From positions 1-9,109 of the forward strand of contig JAISFK010000023.1 in NCBI GenBank assembly GCA_031263625.1: 9,109 bases of DNA, given 5' to 3'. A program made the position numbers and the translations under genes. Of this stretch, positions 1 to 5,888 are shown one piece after another. Below the pieces are notes generated by a model. The model did no database searches. It saw only the letters and a list, made by a program, of their open reading frames with translations, and was not told the origin of the DNA. The first letter of the stretch is position 1; each line of letters opens with the position of its first letter. The DNA comes from Clostridiales bacterium. GTDB taxonomy: Bacteria > Bacillota > Clostridia > WRLR01.

Positions 1-119
1 GGAACGGCAATTTCATCCATTCGTCCTCGGGCGGGGGCGGGCGCGGCGTCACCATCAGCAACCTGAACTCCGGCTCGTATGCCACCCGCTACGCTGGCGC
101 CAGGCGCTATCTCAAATAA
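1..119 (+). CDS. C-terminal end of an unrecognised protein (5' truncated by window edge)
   Basis: An open frame enters from the left edge (first whole codon at position 3) and ends at TAA 117-119, giving the last 38 residues of a protein. The fragment contains a run of four glycines preceded by three serines (about residues 7-13 of the visible part) and ends in a basic, Tyr-rich tail reading ATRYAGARRYLK. The other two forward frames also reach stops here, at 61-66 and 122-124, so openness alone does not prove the frame. The support is that its stop lies 21 bases before a rho-independent terminator, as expected for the last gene of a transcription unit. I do not recognise the family; the tail does not resemble ComEA, the usual upstream neighbour of comEC. 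Codon choice is GC-rich, like the rest of the window. Confidence 0.5.
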   Translation, partial: NGNFIHSSSGGGGRGVTISNLNSGSYATRYAGARRYLK

Positions 120-140
120 TATAGGTCCTGCAAATAATAT

Positions 141-169
141 AAGCTCCGCATTTGTTGCGGGGCTTTTTT
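141..169 (+). terminator. Rho-independent terminator of the upstream gene
   Basis: A 9-bp stem pairs AGCTCCGCA (142-150) with TGCGGGGCT (156-164), with one G-T wobble and a TTTGT loop, followed directly by a run of T to 169. It closes the transcription unit ending at 119. It also argues that comEC does not start at the upstream in-frame ATG (79), because a message from there would overlap the previous gene and cross this terminator. Confidence 0.88.
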
Positions 170-203
170 CGCATGCTTTTTTTCGCGTGCTTTTTTTGCA
201 TGC
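157..203 (+). repeat. Repeated GC-core plus T-tract downstream of the terminator
   Basis: After the terminator stem the pattern 'GC-rich hexamer followed by six or seven T' occurs three times in a row: T-runs at 164-169, 177-183 and 191-197. The last two units are nearly identical 14-mers (170-183 and 184-197, one difference). Palindromic GCATGC occurs at 171-176 and 198-203 and could pair across the tract. It looks like a tandem duplication of the terminator tail; whether it adds termination strength is inference. Confidence 0.6.
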
Positions 204-234
204 AGGATATTTCCGCAAATTGTCCGGCAATATA

Positions 235-263
235 TTGCCAAATAATCCATTATATGGTAAAAT
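235..263 (+). promoter_or_regulatory. Sigma-70/SigA-type promoter for comEC
   Basis: A -35 element TTGCCA (235-240) and a -10 element TAAAAT (258-263) are separated by exactly 17 bases; both are one mismatch from consensus. The expected transcript start near 270 leaves a leader of about 22 bases before the TTG start at 292. It lies in a locally AT-rich stretch just after the upstream terminator. Confidence 0.75.
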
Positions 264-291
264 TGTGGCATCACGTTTGCCGGGAGGCGCT

Positions 292-3200
292 TTGAGCAAA
301 CATCCCATATTCGCCATGGCAGCCTCGATGTCGCTGGGCATGCTGTCTGCCGGGATTAGGCCCAGGCTGAGCGCGCAAGCCCTTTTTGTCGCGGTGTTGC
401 TGTTCAATGCCGCCTATGCACTGTGGCGCTGCTTTGCGGGCAGGGCGCATGGGTCGCCGGCCGCGCCCTTTGCGCCGTTTGCGCCCATGCCCGCGCCGGA
501 CATTGCGCCAGTTGCGCCGGACGTTGCGCCGGACGCGGAGCAAAATGCCGCGAAGGCCGCTTTTGTGGGCGCAAAGAGGCTATTTGGGCCGGCGGTCGCG
601 GACATTGCCGTGGCGACGCTCTCGTGCGCGCTCGCCGTGCTGGGCCATGCGTACTGCGTGCGAGCATGGAAGGGGCATGACGCGCGCTTTTCGGAGTTTG
701 ACGGGCAAAAGGCGGTTGTGCTGTGCAAGGTGGCGTCGCCAGTCGAATGGAAAGACGGGAAGCTTCGCGTTGAGGCGGTTGCGCTCGACATCCAGCCCAA
801 GAGCGCGGCAGGCGGGATTGCCGCCGCAGGCGAGTCCGGCGCTGCCGGCGCATGGGGCGCAACAGGCGAATCTTCCGCTGACAGTGCGCGAGACGTAGCA
901 GATGAATCTGGCGTTTCCGGTGCGAATGGCGCAACAGGCGAATTTGGTGTTTACGGTGCGAAGGGCGCTGCAGACGAATTTGGCGTTTCCGACGCGCGGG
1001 GCGCGGCAAACGCGGCGCCGGACGTCGATGGAGCAGGCGCGGAGGCGGGCGGTTCAGGCAGGGCCGGCGCTGGAAGCAGCGCCGGAGCCGGCGCGCGGGG
1101 CAGGCTGTTGCTGTCCCTCGAAGTGCCGGAGCCTGCCGGAGCGGCGGGAGAAGCCGTAGCTGTGAGCGGCGCGGCGCCTGCCAAAGCGGGAGGCGAATTT
1201 GCGGCCGCAGGCGATGGGGCGCTCGCCGGGGCGGCGGGAGAAGCCGCTGTTGCGGGCGGCGGGGCGCTCGCCGGAGAGGCGGGCGCGGCGCAGGCTGCGG
1301 CGTTGCCGGGCGCCGCGACATCGCCTGGTGCCGCCGTGCCGGCAGAATGGAGGGAGGCGTTCCGATACGGCAGCGTCCTGAGAATGGAGGGCACCCTCGC
1401 AAAGCCCGGCGCACAGCAAAATGAATTTCTGTTCGACTATCGGATGTACCTGTACGCGAGGAACATCAGCGCGCTTTTTTACATCGACCCCGGCAAGATA
1501 AGCGCGGCGGGCAGCTCCGGCCCGTTTTTCCCGATAGGCGCGGGCATTGCCCTGCGCGACGGGATCGAGGCGCTGTTTTGCGAGCTCCTGCCGGAGCGGG
1601 AGGCGGCGCTGATAACGGCGATCCTCCTGGGCAAAAAGGACGGCGTCGAAGAGCGCGACAGGCAGAGCTTCATGGACGCGGGCATACTGCACATCATGTC
1701 CGTGTCAGGGCTGCACGTCGCCATGCTCGGCGGCATGGTGCTGGCGCTGTTCAGGAAGGCCGGCCTGGGAATAGGCCGCGCGCGGCTCGCCTCGTTGCTC
1801 GCTGTCATAGCCTTCGTCTTCATTGCGGGTTTTTCGGCGTCCGTCGTGAGGGCGGCGCTGACATTTGGCATAGCGGTGGCGGCGAAGGCCGTCAAGAGGG
1901 ACTTTGACAGCCTGAACGCCGTCGGCGCGTCCATGTGCGCCCTGCTGGCCTTCAACCCGCTGCTCGTGTTCAACGCGGGCTTTCAGCTGTCGTATGCCGC
2001 CACGCTGTCCATCATCCTGCTCGCGCGCAAAATCGGGGGGGGCATATCGGGGATTCCGGCCCCCAAGTCCGTAAAGTCGGTTTTCGCCGCGTCCGCTGCG
2101 GCGCAGCTGGGCGTGTTCCCGGTTCAGGCAGCGCTTTTCAACAGCTTCCAGCCATTCTCCATACCGGCCAACATCGCCGTGTCGCCGCTGATTGGCACCG
2201 CGATGGCCATAGGCTGGGCCGTGTCCATTTTAGGCGCCGTGTCCGTCGCGGCGGCGGCGTATCCCGCGTACTTGCTCTTGTGCGTCATGGCACCGTTGCG
2301 GAAGATCCCGGAGTGGGTGGCCGCGCTGCCGTTCTCGGCCGTCAGCGTCGGGACTCCGGGCATGGTATTTTTCGCGGCGTACTACGCGCTGCTGGCCATT
2401 GTGTTTTTTGGCGGGCGCCGGACTGAGCCTGCCGATGGCGCAGGCGCGGAGGACGATGGCGGGGTGGGGGCGGGGAGTGGCGCGGAGGTGGGCAGGGGAG
2501 CAGAGGGGGCTAGTGGAGCGGGGGCTAACGGCGGATCGGGGGCAGGGAATGGCGCGGGGGCAAGCAACGGCACAGGGGCGGGGGCGAGCGGCGGAGCGGG
2601 GGCAAGCAGCGGCACAGGGGCGGGCGGATCGGGCGCGCAGGATGGAGCGGGCGCGCAGGCGGGCAGCGGCTCTGGCCTTGCGGGCGGCGGCCTGTCCGCG
2701 CGCGCAAGGCGCATTGCGGCCATGCTGGCGGCGATTCTGGCAGCTGGCGCGGCGCTTGCGCCATGGCCCGGCTTTGGCGCGCCTCCGGCCATGGAGATTG
2801 TCTATCTGGACGTCGGCAACGCAAACGCCGCGTACATAAACATAGAGGGCAAGTACGACATTGTGGTGGACGCGGGGGGAAAGGCGGAATACCAGATAGA
2901 CGAGGGCGACGCCGCAAGCGAGAGCAGGCTCTACGAATACCTCCTGGGGCGCGGCGTGCGCAAGATAGATCTGGCGGTCGCGACGCACGGCGATTCCGAC
3001 CACATGCAGGGCTTCTGGAAGCTGCTGTCCGAGATGGACGTGGGCAAGATGCTGGTTTCCGGCACGGAGGACGAGAACCTTGGGGAGCTGCTGGAACTTG
3101 CGCGGCAAAAACGCGTTGAGATAATCGAGTGCCGCGCGGGTGGCGCCCTGTCCGTCGGCGGCTCGGCGCTGGTGGAGGTCAAATCGCCGGACGCGCTGCC

Positions 3201-3627
3201 GGGGCAGGCCGGGCTGTCGCTGAATGATCGCTCGCTGGTCGTCAGGGTCGTGTTTGGGGACTTTAAGGCGCTGTTCTGCGGCGACATAGGCTTCAAGACG
3301 GAGGAGCGCATCATGCGGAGCGGCGCGGACGTGAGCGCGCAGATTATCAGCGTCCCGCACCACGGCTCGCGCTATTCCAGCGGTGGCGCGTTTTTGGGCG
3401 CCGTCAGCGCGGGCGCCGCCGTGTTCGGGGTGGGGAAGAACAGCTACGGGCACCCGTCGGCGGAGGCGATAGAGCGCTATCGGGACAGCGGCGCGCGGAT
3501 CCTGCGGACGGACAGCGACGGCATGATAACGGTTCGCGGCGGCAGGGATGGCAATATGGAGATAAAGTGCTATAATGATGATGCAAACGGCTATATGTGG
3601 CAGACGCCGCAGCCGGCCCTGCCATAG
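292..3627 (+). CDS. comEC: ComEC/Rec2-family DNA internalisation protein with low-complexity inserts
   Basis: ComEC is the inner-membrane channel through which single-stranded DNA enters during transformation; its C-terminal metallo-beta-lactamase domain is thought to degrade the other strand. Order in this 1111-residue protein: membrane segments (about 5-47 and 95-120), a DUF4131-type OB fold (136-395), the Competence membrane domain (about 415-708, with the typical SGLH at 472-475), a final membrane segment (808-830) and the metallo-beta-lactamase domain (834-1111). That domain keeps HGDSDH (899-904), the CGD aspartate 998, PHHGS (1022-1026) and YGHPS (1052-1056). Family members are usually about 750-850 residues; the excess is four Ala/Pro/Gly-rich tracts (about 55-82, 170-268, 282-351, 710-800). 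The TTG start is chosen because GGAGG (283-287) lies 4 bases upstream and a promoter and terminator exclude the in-frame ATG at 79; ATG 316 is an alternative. Family certain; activity in this host not shown. Confidence 0.95.
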   Translation: MSKHPIFAMAASMSLGMLSAGIRPRLSAQALFVAVLLFNAAYALWRCFAGRAHGSPAAPFAPFAPMPAPDIAPVAPDVAPDAEQNAAKAAFVGAKRLFGPAVADIAVATLSCALAVLGHAYCVRAWKGHDARFSEFDGQKAVVLCKVASPVEWKDGKLRVEAVALDIQPKSAAGGIAAAGESGAAGAWGATGESSADSARDVADESGVSGANGATGEFGVYGAKGAADEFGVSDARGAANAAPDVDGAGAEAGGSGRAGAGSSAGAGARGRLLLSLEVPEPAGAAGEAVAVSGAAPAKAGGEFAAAGDGALAGAAGEAAVAGGGALAGEAGAAQAAALPGAATSPGAAVPAEWREAFRYGSVLRMEGTLAKPGAQQNEFLFDYRMYLYARNISALFYIDPGKISAAGSSGPFFPIGAGIALRDGIEALFCELLPEREAALITAILLGKKDGVEERDRQSFMDAGILHIMSVSGLHVAMLGGMVLALFRKAGLGIGRARLASLLAVIAFVFIAGFSASVVRAALTFGIAVAAKAVKRDFDSLNAVGASMCALLAFNPLLVFNAGFQLSYAATLSIILLARKIGGGISGIPAPKSVKSVFAASAAAQLGVFPVQAALFNSFQPFSIPANIAVSPLIGTAMAIGWAVSILGAVSVAAAAYPAYLLLCVMAPLRKIPEWVAALPFSAVSVGTPGMVFFAAYYALLAIVFFGGRRTEPADGAGAEDDGGVGAGSGAEVGRGAEGASGAGANGGSGAGNGAGASNGTGAGASGGAGASSGTGAGGSGAQDGAGAQAGSGSGLAGGGLSARARRIAAMLAAILAAGAALAPWPGFGAPPAMEIVYLDVGNANAAYINIEGKYDIVVDAGGKAEYQIDEGDAASESRLYEYLLGRGVRKIDLAVATHGDSDHMQGFWKLLSEMDVGKMLVSGTEDENLGELLELARQKRVEIIECRAGGALSVGGSALVEVKSPDALPGQAGLSLNDRSLVVRVVFGDFKALFCGDIGFKTEERIMRSGADVSAQIISVPHHGSRYSSGGAFLGAVSAGAAVFGVGKNSYGHPSAEAIERYRDSGARILRTDSDGMITVRGGRDGNMEIKCYNDDANGYMWQTPQPALP
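829..1008 (+). repeat. Five tandem 36-bp (12-codon) repeats inside comEC
   Basis: Five consecutive 36-bp units begin at 829, 865, 901, 937 and 973. The encoded 12-mers follow the pattern [GD]-E-[SF]-G-V-S-G-A-x-G-A-[TA]; the last three are closest, while unit 2 has diverged most. The tract is in frame with comEC and falls in a loop of the OB-fold domain (residues 180-239). Confidence 0.85.
1138..1344 (+). repeat. Second Ala/Gly-rich repetitive insert in comEC
   Basis: This encodes residues 283-351, almost only Ala, Gly, Glu, Val and Pro. GCGGCGGGAGAAGCCG occurs at 1141 and again 90 bases later at 1231, and GGGGCGCTCGCCGG at 1216 and 45 bases later at 1261, so spacings are whole codons (30 and 15). 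Between this insert and the preceding one a strand-like piece, GRLLLSLEVPEP (270-281), survives, so both inserts sit in loops on either side of an OB-fold strand. Confidence 0.75.
2416..2691 (+). repeat. Gly/Ala/Ser-rich repetitive insert before the last comEC membrane segment
   Basis: This encodes residues 709-800, separating the Competence domain from the last membrane segment and nuclease domain. It is nearly all Gly, Ala, Ser, Asn and Thr with a few charged residues near its start. A 42-bp (14-codon) unit is visible: GGGGGCAAGCA at 2556 recurs at 2598, each followed by a shared CGGCACAGGGGCGGG. All lengths are multiples of three, keeping comEC in frame. Confidence 0.75.
3568..3576 (+). 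promoter_or_regulatory. Possible extended -10 promoter within the 3' end of comEC
   Basis: TGCTATAAT is a perfect extended -10, but the best -35 at a legal distance (TGGCAA, 3549-3554, spacing 16) is poor. It could give a transcript reaching holA about 450 bases downstream. The same AAGTGCTATAAT string recurs near the 3' end of holA, where the -35 is good. Weak call. Confidence 0.3.
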
Positions 3628-3642
3628 CAGGCGGCTGCGGCG
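3605..3642 (+). repeat. GC-rich hairpin spanning the comEC stop codon (copy 1)
   Basis: CGCCGCAGCCG (3605-3615) pairs perfectly with CGGCTGCGGCG (3632-3642). After a 2-base bulge, CCTGC (3618-3622) pairs with GCAGG (3627-3631), leaving the four-base loop CATA. That is 16 base pairs, with the TAG stop (3625-3627) at the loop. There is no T-run afterwards, so it is not a standard intrinsic terminator; it could protect a 3' end or slow polymerase. Confidence 0.7.
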
Positions 3643-4022
3643 CAGCGAGTCCTGCTATAGCAGGCAGTTGTAGCGCTCCAGCGAGCGGCCGCAACGCCGG
3701 AGCGAGCATCTGCGGCGGTGCGGTGCGCTGGCAATGCTGATCGCGCCGCAGCGGATCTCCGATGTGCGGCGGGCCGCCGCAGCGCGCGGACGGAGCGAAT
3801 GGAACGCTGGCAGCGCTTAGCGCGCGCGGAGCCCGCTATGCGCAGTCGCTGCCGCAGCCGACCCCGGCGCCGCAGCCGGCTTTGCCATGGCGGGCGGCCG
3901 CGGCGCACCGTGCCTGCTGTGCGCAGTCCGCGCCGCGCGCGCCGCCCGTGCCGCCTGCGCTACGCATACTGCCCGCGCCGCGCCGGATTTGCGCCAAAAC
4001 TTGAAAAGGAACGTTCTCATGC
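3628..4022 (+). other. comEC-holA spacer: non-coding, GC-rich, repetitive
   Basis: These 395 bases carry no gene I can support. The comEC frame meets a second stop (TAG 3658-3660) and is then open to TGA 4024-4026, but the translation is Arg/Ala-rich, has no ribosome binding site and resembles no family. A 14-bp perfect palindrome, CCTGCTATAGCAGG, lies at 3651-3664. A diverged copy of the sequence around the comEC stop codon occurs about 263 bases further on. The stretch looks like decayed or expanding repeat sequence, perhaps once a C-terminal tract of comEC; that origin is inference. The only functional site seen is the holA ribosome binding site AAAAGGA (4004-4010). Confidence 0.6.
3868..3905 (+). 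repeat. GC-rich hairpin, diverged copy 2 of the comEC-end element
   Basis: This is aligned base for base with the hairpin at 3605-3642, at an offset of 263. The outer arms pair at 10 of 11 positions, the 2-base GC bulge is kept, and the inner arm TTTGC pairs with GCGGG through three T-G wobbles, leaving a CATG loop. Three of the changes keep pairing as wobbles and one breaks a pair. The stop codon TAG of copy 1 is TGG here. Confidence 0.6.
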
Positions 4023-5336
4023 ATGAGCCTGGACGTGCTGAAAAGGGAGCTTAAAGAAAACACCATTCGGCGCCTGTATCTGTTTTACGGCCCTGAAGCC
4101 TATCTGGCTCGGCACTACGCCGGAGAGATAGAGAAAAGGGCCGTCAGCGAGTTCGCGAAAACCGTGTCGCTCACTGTTTTTGAGGGCAGGCCGGATCTGG
4201 AGAGCGTCTACGAAGCCTGCCAGGCGTATCCGCTGTTCGGGGACAGGCGCATGGTCGTGCTGAAGGATTCGGGATTGCTGAAGCCGTCGCAGCGCGCCAG
4301 GGCCGGCGGGGGAGATCAGGTCGGCGGGGGCGATCAGGCCGGCGACGAGTCCGAGAGCGGCGAGAACGGCGAAAGTGGCGACGGGGGGGGCGGCAGCAGC
4401 GGGGGAGGCGGCAGCGCCGGCGGTTACGGCGGCGGCGCCGTTGCCGCTGGCGACGCTGGCAACAGCGCTGTCGCCAATGTCGCCGGCCCTGGCTCGGCGT
4501 ATGGGAGCGGTGGCGGCATCGCCGGCGGCGCCCGCGCCGCGAAGAAGCCTGCAGGCGCATCTGCCCGTGCGCGCGGCTCGGCGGGGGCCGCCGCGAAAGG
4601 CGCGGCCAGGCCCGGCGCGATCACATTTGAAGCGATAGTGTCCGAGCTACCGGACACGACATGCCTGCTCATCGTGGAAAAGGACGTTGACAAGCGCCTG
4701 AAGCTGTACAGCCTGATATCGAAAGCCGGGCTCGCCGTCGAGTTCCCGCTTCAAAAGCCGCCGGAGCTTGAGCGGTGGGTCGCGAACATCGCGGAGCGCA
4801 GCGGCAAGCGGTTCGAGCGCGGCGCGCAAGCCTATTTCATGGAGAAGTCGGAAGACGACATGACGGCCATAAAGTCCGAGCTGGACAAGCTGCTGATGTT
4901 CATGGGCGAGAGAAGCCGCATTACGATGGGCGACATAGCGGCGGTGTGCTCGTTTTCGCTGAAAGCCAGGATATTTGACCTCATGGACGCTGTCGTGGCC
5001 GGCCAAAAGCTGAAAGCCATGGCCGAGCTGCGCGCGCTCGCGGAGCAAAAAGAGCCGGCCATCAGGATAATGAGCATGCTGTCGGGCCACCTGGCGCTGC
5101 TGAGGCACATGAAGGCCATGTCGCTGCGCGGCATGCAGCTCGGCGAGATAACGGAGCTGATGAAGCTGAACCCGTACAGGGCGAAGATACTGTGGCGGCA
5201 GTGCAGGCGCTGTCAACCTGCTTCCCTTGACGACGCGATGAAAAAGTGCTATAATCAAGATTTGGCCGTCAAGAGCGGCAGGCTGGACAAAGACGCGGCG
5301 CTCGAATTGCTCGTGGCCTCGCTCCGCTTGACGTGA
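4023..5336 (+). CDS. holA: DNA polymerase III delta subunit (clamp-loader subunit HolA) with a large insert
   Basis: Delta is the clamp-opening subunit of the replicative clamp loader; it prises open the beta sliding clamp so it can be placed on primed DNA in the cytoplasm. Of 437 residues, 1-90 match the start of domain I (RRLYLFYGPEAYLARHYAGE near 16-35, then FEGRPDL and the MVVLKDSGLL strand). Residues 201-245 resume the family pattern (FEAIVSELPDTTCLLIVEKD, then DKRLKLYSLISK), and 246-437 form the helical middle and C-terminal domains, ending in the usual K-x-G-x-L-D-x-D-x-A-L-E-x-L-L pattern (417-430). Removing residues 91-198 leaves about 330, the normal family length, so that segment is an insertion. 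The start is ATG 4023 with AAAAGGA 12 bases upstream; the ATG at 4019 is out of frame. It may be co-transcribed with comEC, an association common in Bacillota. Confidence 0.93.
   Translation: MSLDVLKRELKENTIRRLYLFYGPEAYLARHYAGEIEKRAVSEFAKTVSLTVFEGRPDLESVYEACQAYPLFGDRRMVVLKDSGLLKPSQRARAGGGDQVGGGDQAGDESESGENGESGDGGGGSSGGGGSAGGYGGGAVAAGDAGNSAVANVAGPGSAYGSGGGIAGGARAAKKPAGASARARGSAGAAAKGAARPGAITFEAIVSELPDTTCLLIVEKDVDKRLKLYSLISKAGLAVEFPLQKPPELERWVANIAERSGKRFERGAQAYFMEKSEDDMTAIKSELDKLLMFMGERSRITMGDIAAVCSFSLKARIFDLMDAVVAGQKLKAMAELRALAEQKEPAIRIMSMLSGHLALLRHMKAMSLRGMQLGEITELMKLNPYRAKILWRQCRRCQPASLDDAMKKCYNQDLAVKSGRLDKDAALELLVASLRLT
4293..4616 (+). repeat. Low-complexity insert in holA, acidic then basic
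   Basis: This encodes HolA residues 91-198. It starts with an 18-bp tandem pair (4305-4322 and 4323-4340, giving GGGDQV/GGGDQA), followed by an acidic stretch with Asp, Glu, Ser and Gly (about 105-120), a Gly/Ser/Ala linker, and a basic Ala-Lys-Arg stretch (about 170-198) that resembles histone-like tails. Charge is thus segregated along the insert. It falls in a loop of domain I after the MVVLKD strand. Confidence 0.8.
5227..5255 (+). promoter_or_regulatory. Strong promoter P1 inside the 3' end of holA
   Basis: TTGACG (5227-5232), a 17-base spacer and TATAAT (5250-5255) with an upstream TG (5247-5248) make a near-consensus extended promoter. It is within holA coding sequence (residues 402-411), where the AT-ending TAT AAT codons stand out from GC-rich usage. 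The start would be near 5262, reading into the 5337-5812 unit. Confidence 0.65.
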
Positions 5337-5357
5337 ATGGCGGGCGTGTGCTATACT
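5328..5357 (+). promoter_or_regulatory. Strong promoter P2 overlapping the holA stop codon
   Basis: TTGACG (5328-5333), an 18-base spacer and extended -10 TGCTATACT (5349-5357). The predicted start is near 5364. Together with P1, 100 bases upstream, this gives tandem promoters for the short unit that ends at the terminator 5775-5812. Confidence 0.7.
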
Positions 5358-5363
5358 CGCGAT

Positions 5364-5535
5364 CGATTTGAAATACCGACCGCATTTGCGGTCGGACAGA
5401 TGAAACGAGTATTACTGACTCGCGTTTATGGAAGATTCAAATGCTCGCCAGCATACAGTGCGAGCATGGAAATGGATTCCGGCATAAAAGCTGGAAATAA
5501 CGGCATAAAAGCCGGAAATAACGGGAGAAAGGTGG
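5364..5535 (+). other. Structured leader: chain of hairpins before a small ORF
   Basis: From the predicted start of P2 a series of stems can be drawn. CCGACCGC/GCGGTCGG with an ATTT loop spans 5376-5395. CGAGT/ACTCG with a seven-base loop spans 5406-5422. ATGCTCGC/GCGAGCAT with an 11-base loop spans 5441-5467. TTCCGGC/GCTGGAA spans 5477-5496, and CGGC/GCCG spans 5501-5514. None is followed by a T-run. The stretch is clearly less GC-rich than the genes on either side and ends at a strong ribosome binding site. It could be a cis-regulatory leader or part of a small RNA; it matches no riboswitch consensus that I can recognise by eye. Confidence 0.5.
5481..5522 (+). repeat. Two tandem 21-bp direct repeats
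   Basis: The units 5481-5501 and 5502-5522 differ at one position (T/C) and are each able to form a short hairpin closing an ATAAAA loop. They lie directly before the Shine-Dalgarno of the small ORF at 5544. If translated in that frame they would encode a repeated GIKAGNN. Confidence 0.85.
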
Positions 5536-5543
5536 TGAGAGAC

Positions 5544-5747
5544 ATGAATATAACGTTTTTTTGCAGTGGCGGGGATGTGTTCGCAAGCTGCGAGCCGGTC
5601 AACGGCTTTGCGTTCAAAAATGCGGCCGCGCGGGCGCGTTGCGCCCTTTTGCCGGTCATTTGCGCCGTTTTTGGCTTTTTGCGCTATGACTGCGCCCATT
5701 TTTGCCGCGTTATTGGCTGCCTCTCGCCTCAAAGCCGCCCGGCCTGA
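5544..5747 (+). CDS. Putative 67-residue Cys-rich small protein, unrecognised
   Basis: The ATG at 5544 lies 8 bases after the core of AAAGGTGGTGA (5528-5538), one mismatch from a full-length Shine-Dalgarno. The frame ends at TGA 5745-5747, followed 27 bases later by a strong terminator. The product has seven cysteines among 67 residues and a hydrophobic middle (ALLPVICAVFGFL, about 34-46) that could be a short membrane segment. The frame stays open upstream to ATG 5400 and ATG 5337, but neither has a ribosome binding site and 5337 lies inside the P2 promoter, so 5544 is preferred. I do not recognise a family. In many Bacillota rpsT (ribosomal protein S20) lies next to holA; it was not seen here on either strand. 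The alternative is that the unit is a non-coding RNA and the ORF is incidental. Confidence 0.4.
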   Translation: MNITFFCSGGDVFASCEPVNGFAFKNAAARARCALLPVICAVFGFLRYDCAHFCRVIGCLSPQSRPA

Positions 5748-5774
5748 CTAGCCGGACTGTTCGCGTGTTTTGAG

Positions 5775-5812
5775 ATGCCCGGGCGCCATAAACGGCTGCC
5801 GCGGGCATTTTT
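5775..5812 (+). terminator. Strong rho-independent terminator
   Basis: ATGCCCG (5775-5781) pairs with CGGGCAT (5802-5808); inside it GGC (5782-5784) pairs with GCC (5798-5800), and GCC (5785-5787) with GGC (5794-5796), across two single-base bulges, leaving the loop ATAAAC. Five T follow (5808-5812). It separates the comEC-holA-small ORF region from the ABC operon. Confidence 0.88.
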
Positions 5813-5888
5813 GCGTTCAATTTTGCCAAATGCGCCGGATTGCGCCCAATCGTGCCCAATTTTGATTGCAAGGAGAGTGCGTGAACAA

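Noticed and set aside
79..291. Upstream extension of comEC to ATG 79
   Set aside because: It would overlap the preceding gene's last codons and read through an intrinsic terminator; a promoter at 235-263 and GGAGG before TTG 292 place the start later.
404..1692. Long minus-strand and alternate-frame open frames over comEC
   Set aside because: They are Arg/Pro/Ala-rich by-products of GC-rich codon bias opposite a well-supported gene and have no family resemblance.
3718..4026. Arg-rich forward frame of 102 codons between comEC and holA
   Set aside because: No ribosome binding site, strongly skewed Arg content, no family resemblance, and it runs over the holA ribosome binding site and start; it is in the comEC frame after two TAG stops and looks like spacer.
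5376..5395. Perfect 8-bp hairpin just after holA as a holA terminator
   Set aside because: No T-run follows on the + strand; it lies at the 5' end of the transcript predicted from P2.
5481..5522. Two 21-bp direct repeats as a possible minimal CRISPR array
   Set aside because: The copies are directly adjacent with no spacer between them, and no cas gene is present.
5337..5543. Longer version of the small ORF starting at ATG 5337 or ATG 5400
   Set aside because: Neither has a Shine-Dalgarno; 5337 lies within promoter P2, and the stretch is hairpin-rich and less GC-rich, as expected for a leader.
5412..5732. Minus-strand Lys/Ala-rich frame, considered as rpsT (S20), which often lies beside holA
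   Set aside because: The sequence does not show the S20 N-terminal pattern, there is no ribosome binding site on that strand, and it is opposite the terminator-bounded forward unit.
5775..5888. N-terminal extension of permease 1 to ATG 5775
   Set aside because: That start is inside the terminator stem; the AAGGAG at 5870-5875 supports ATG 5889.
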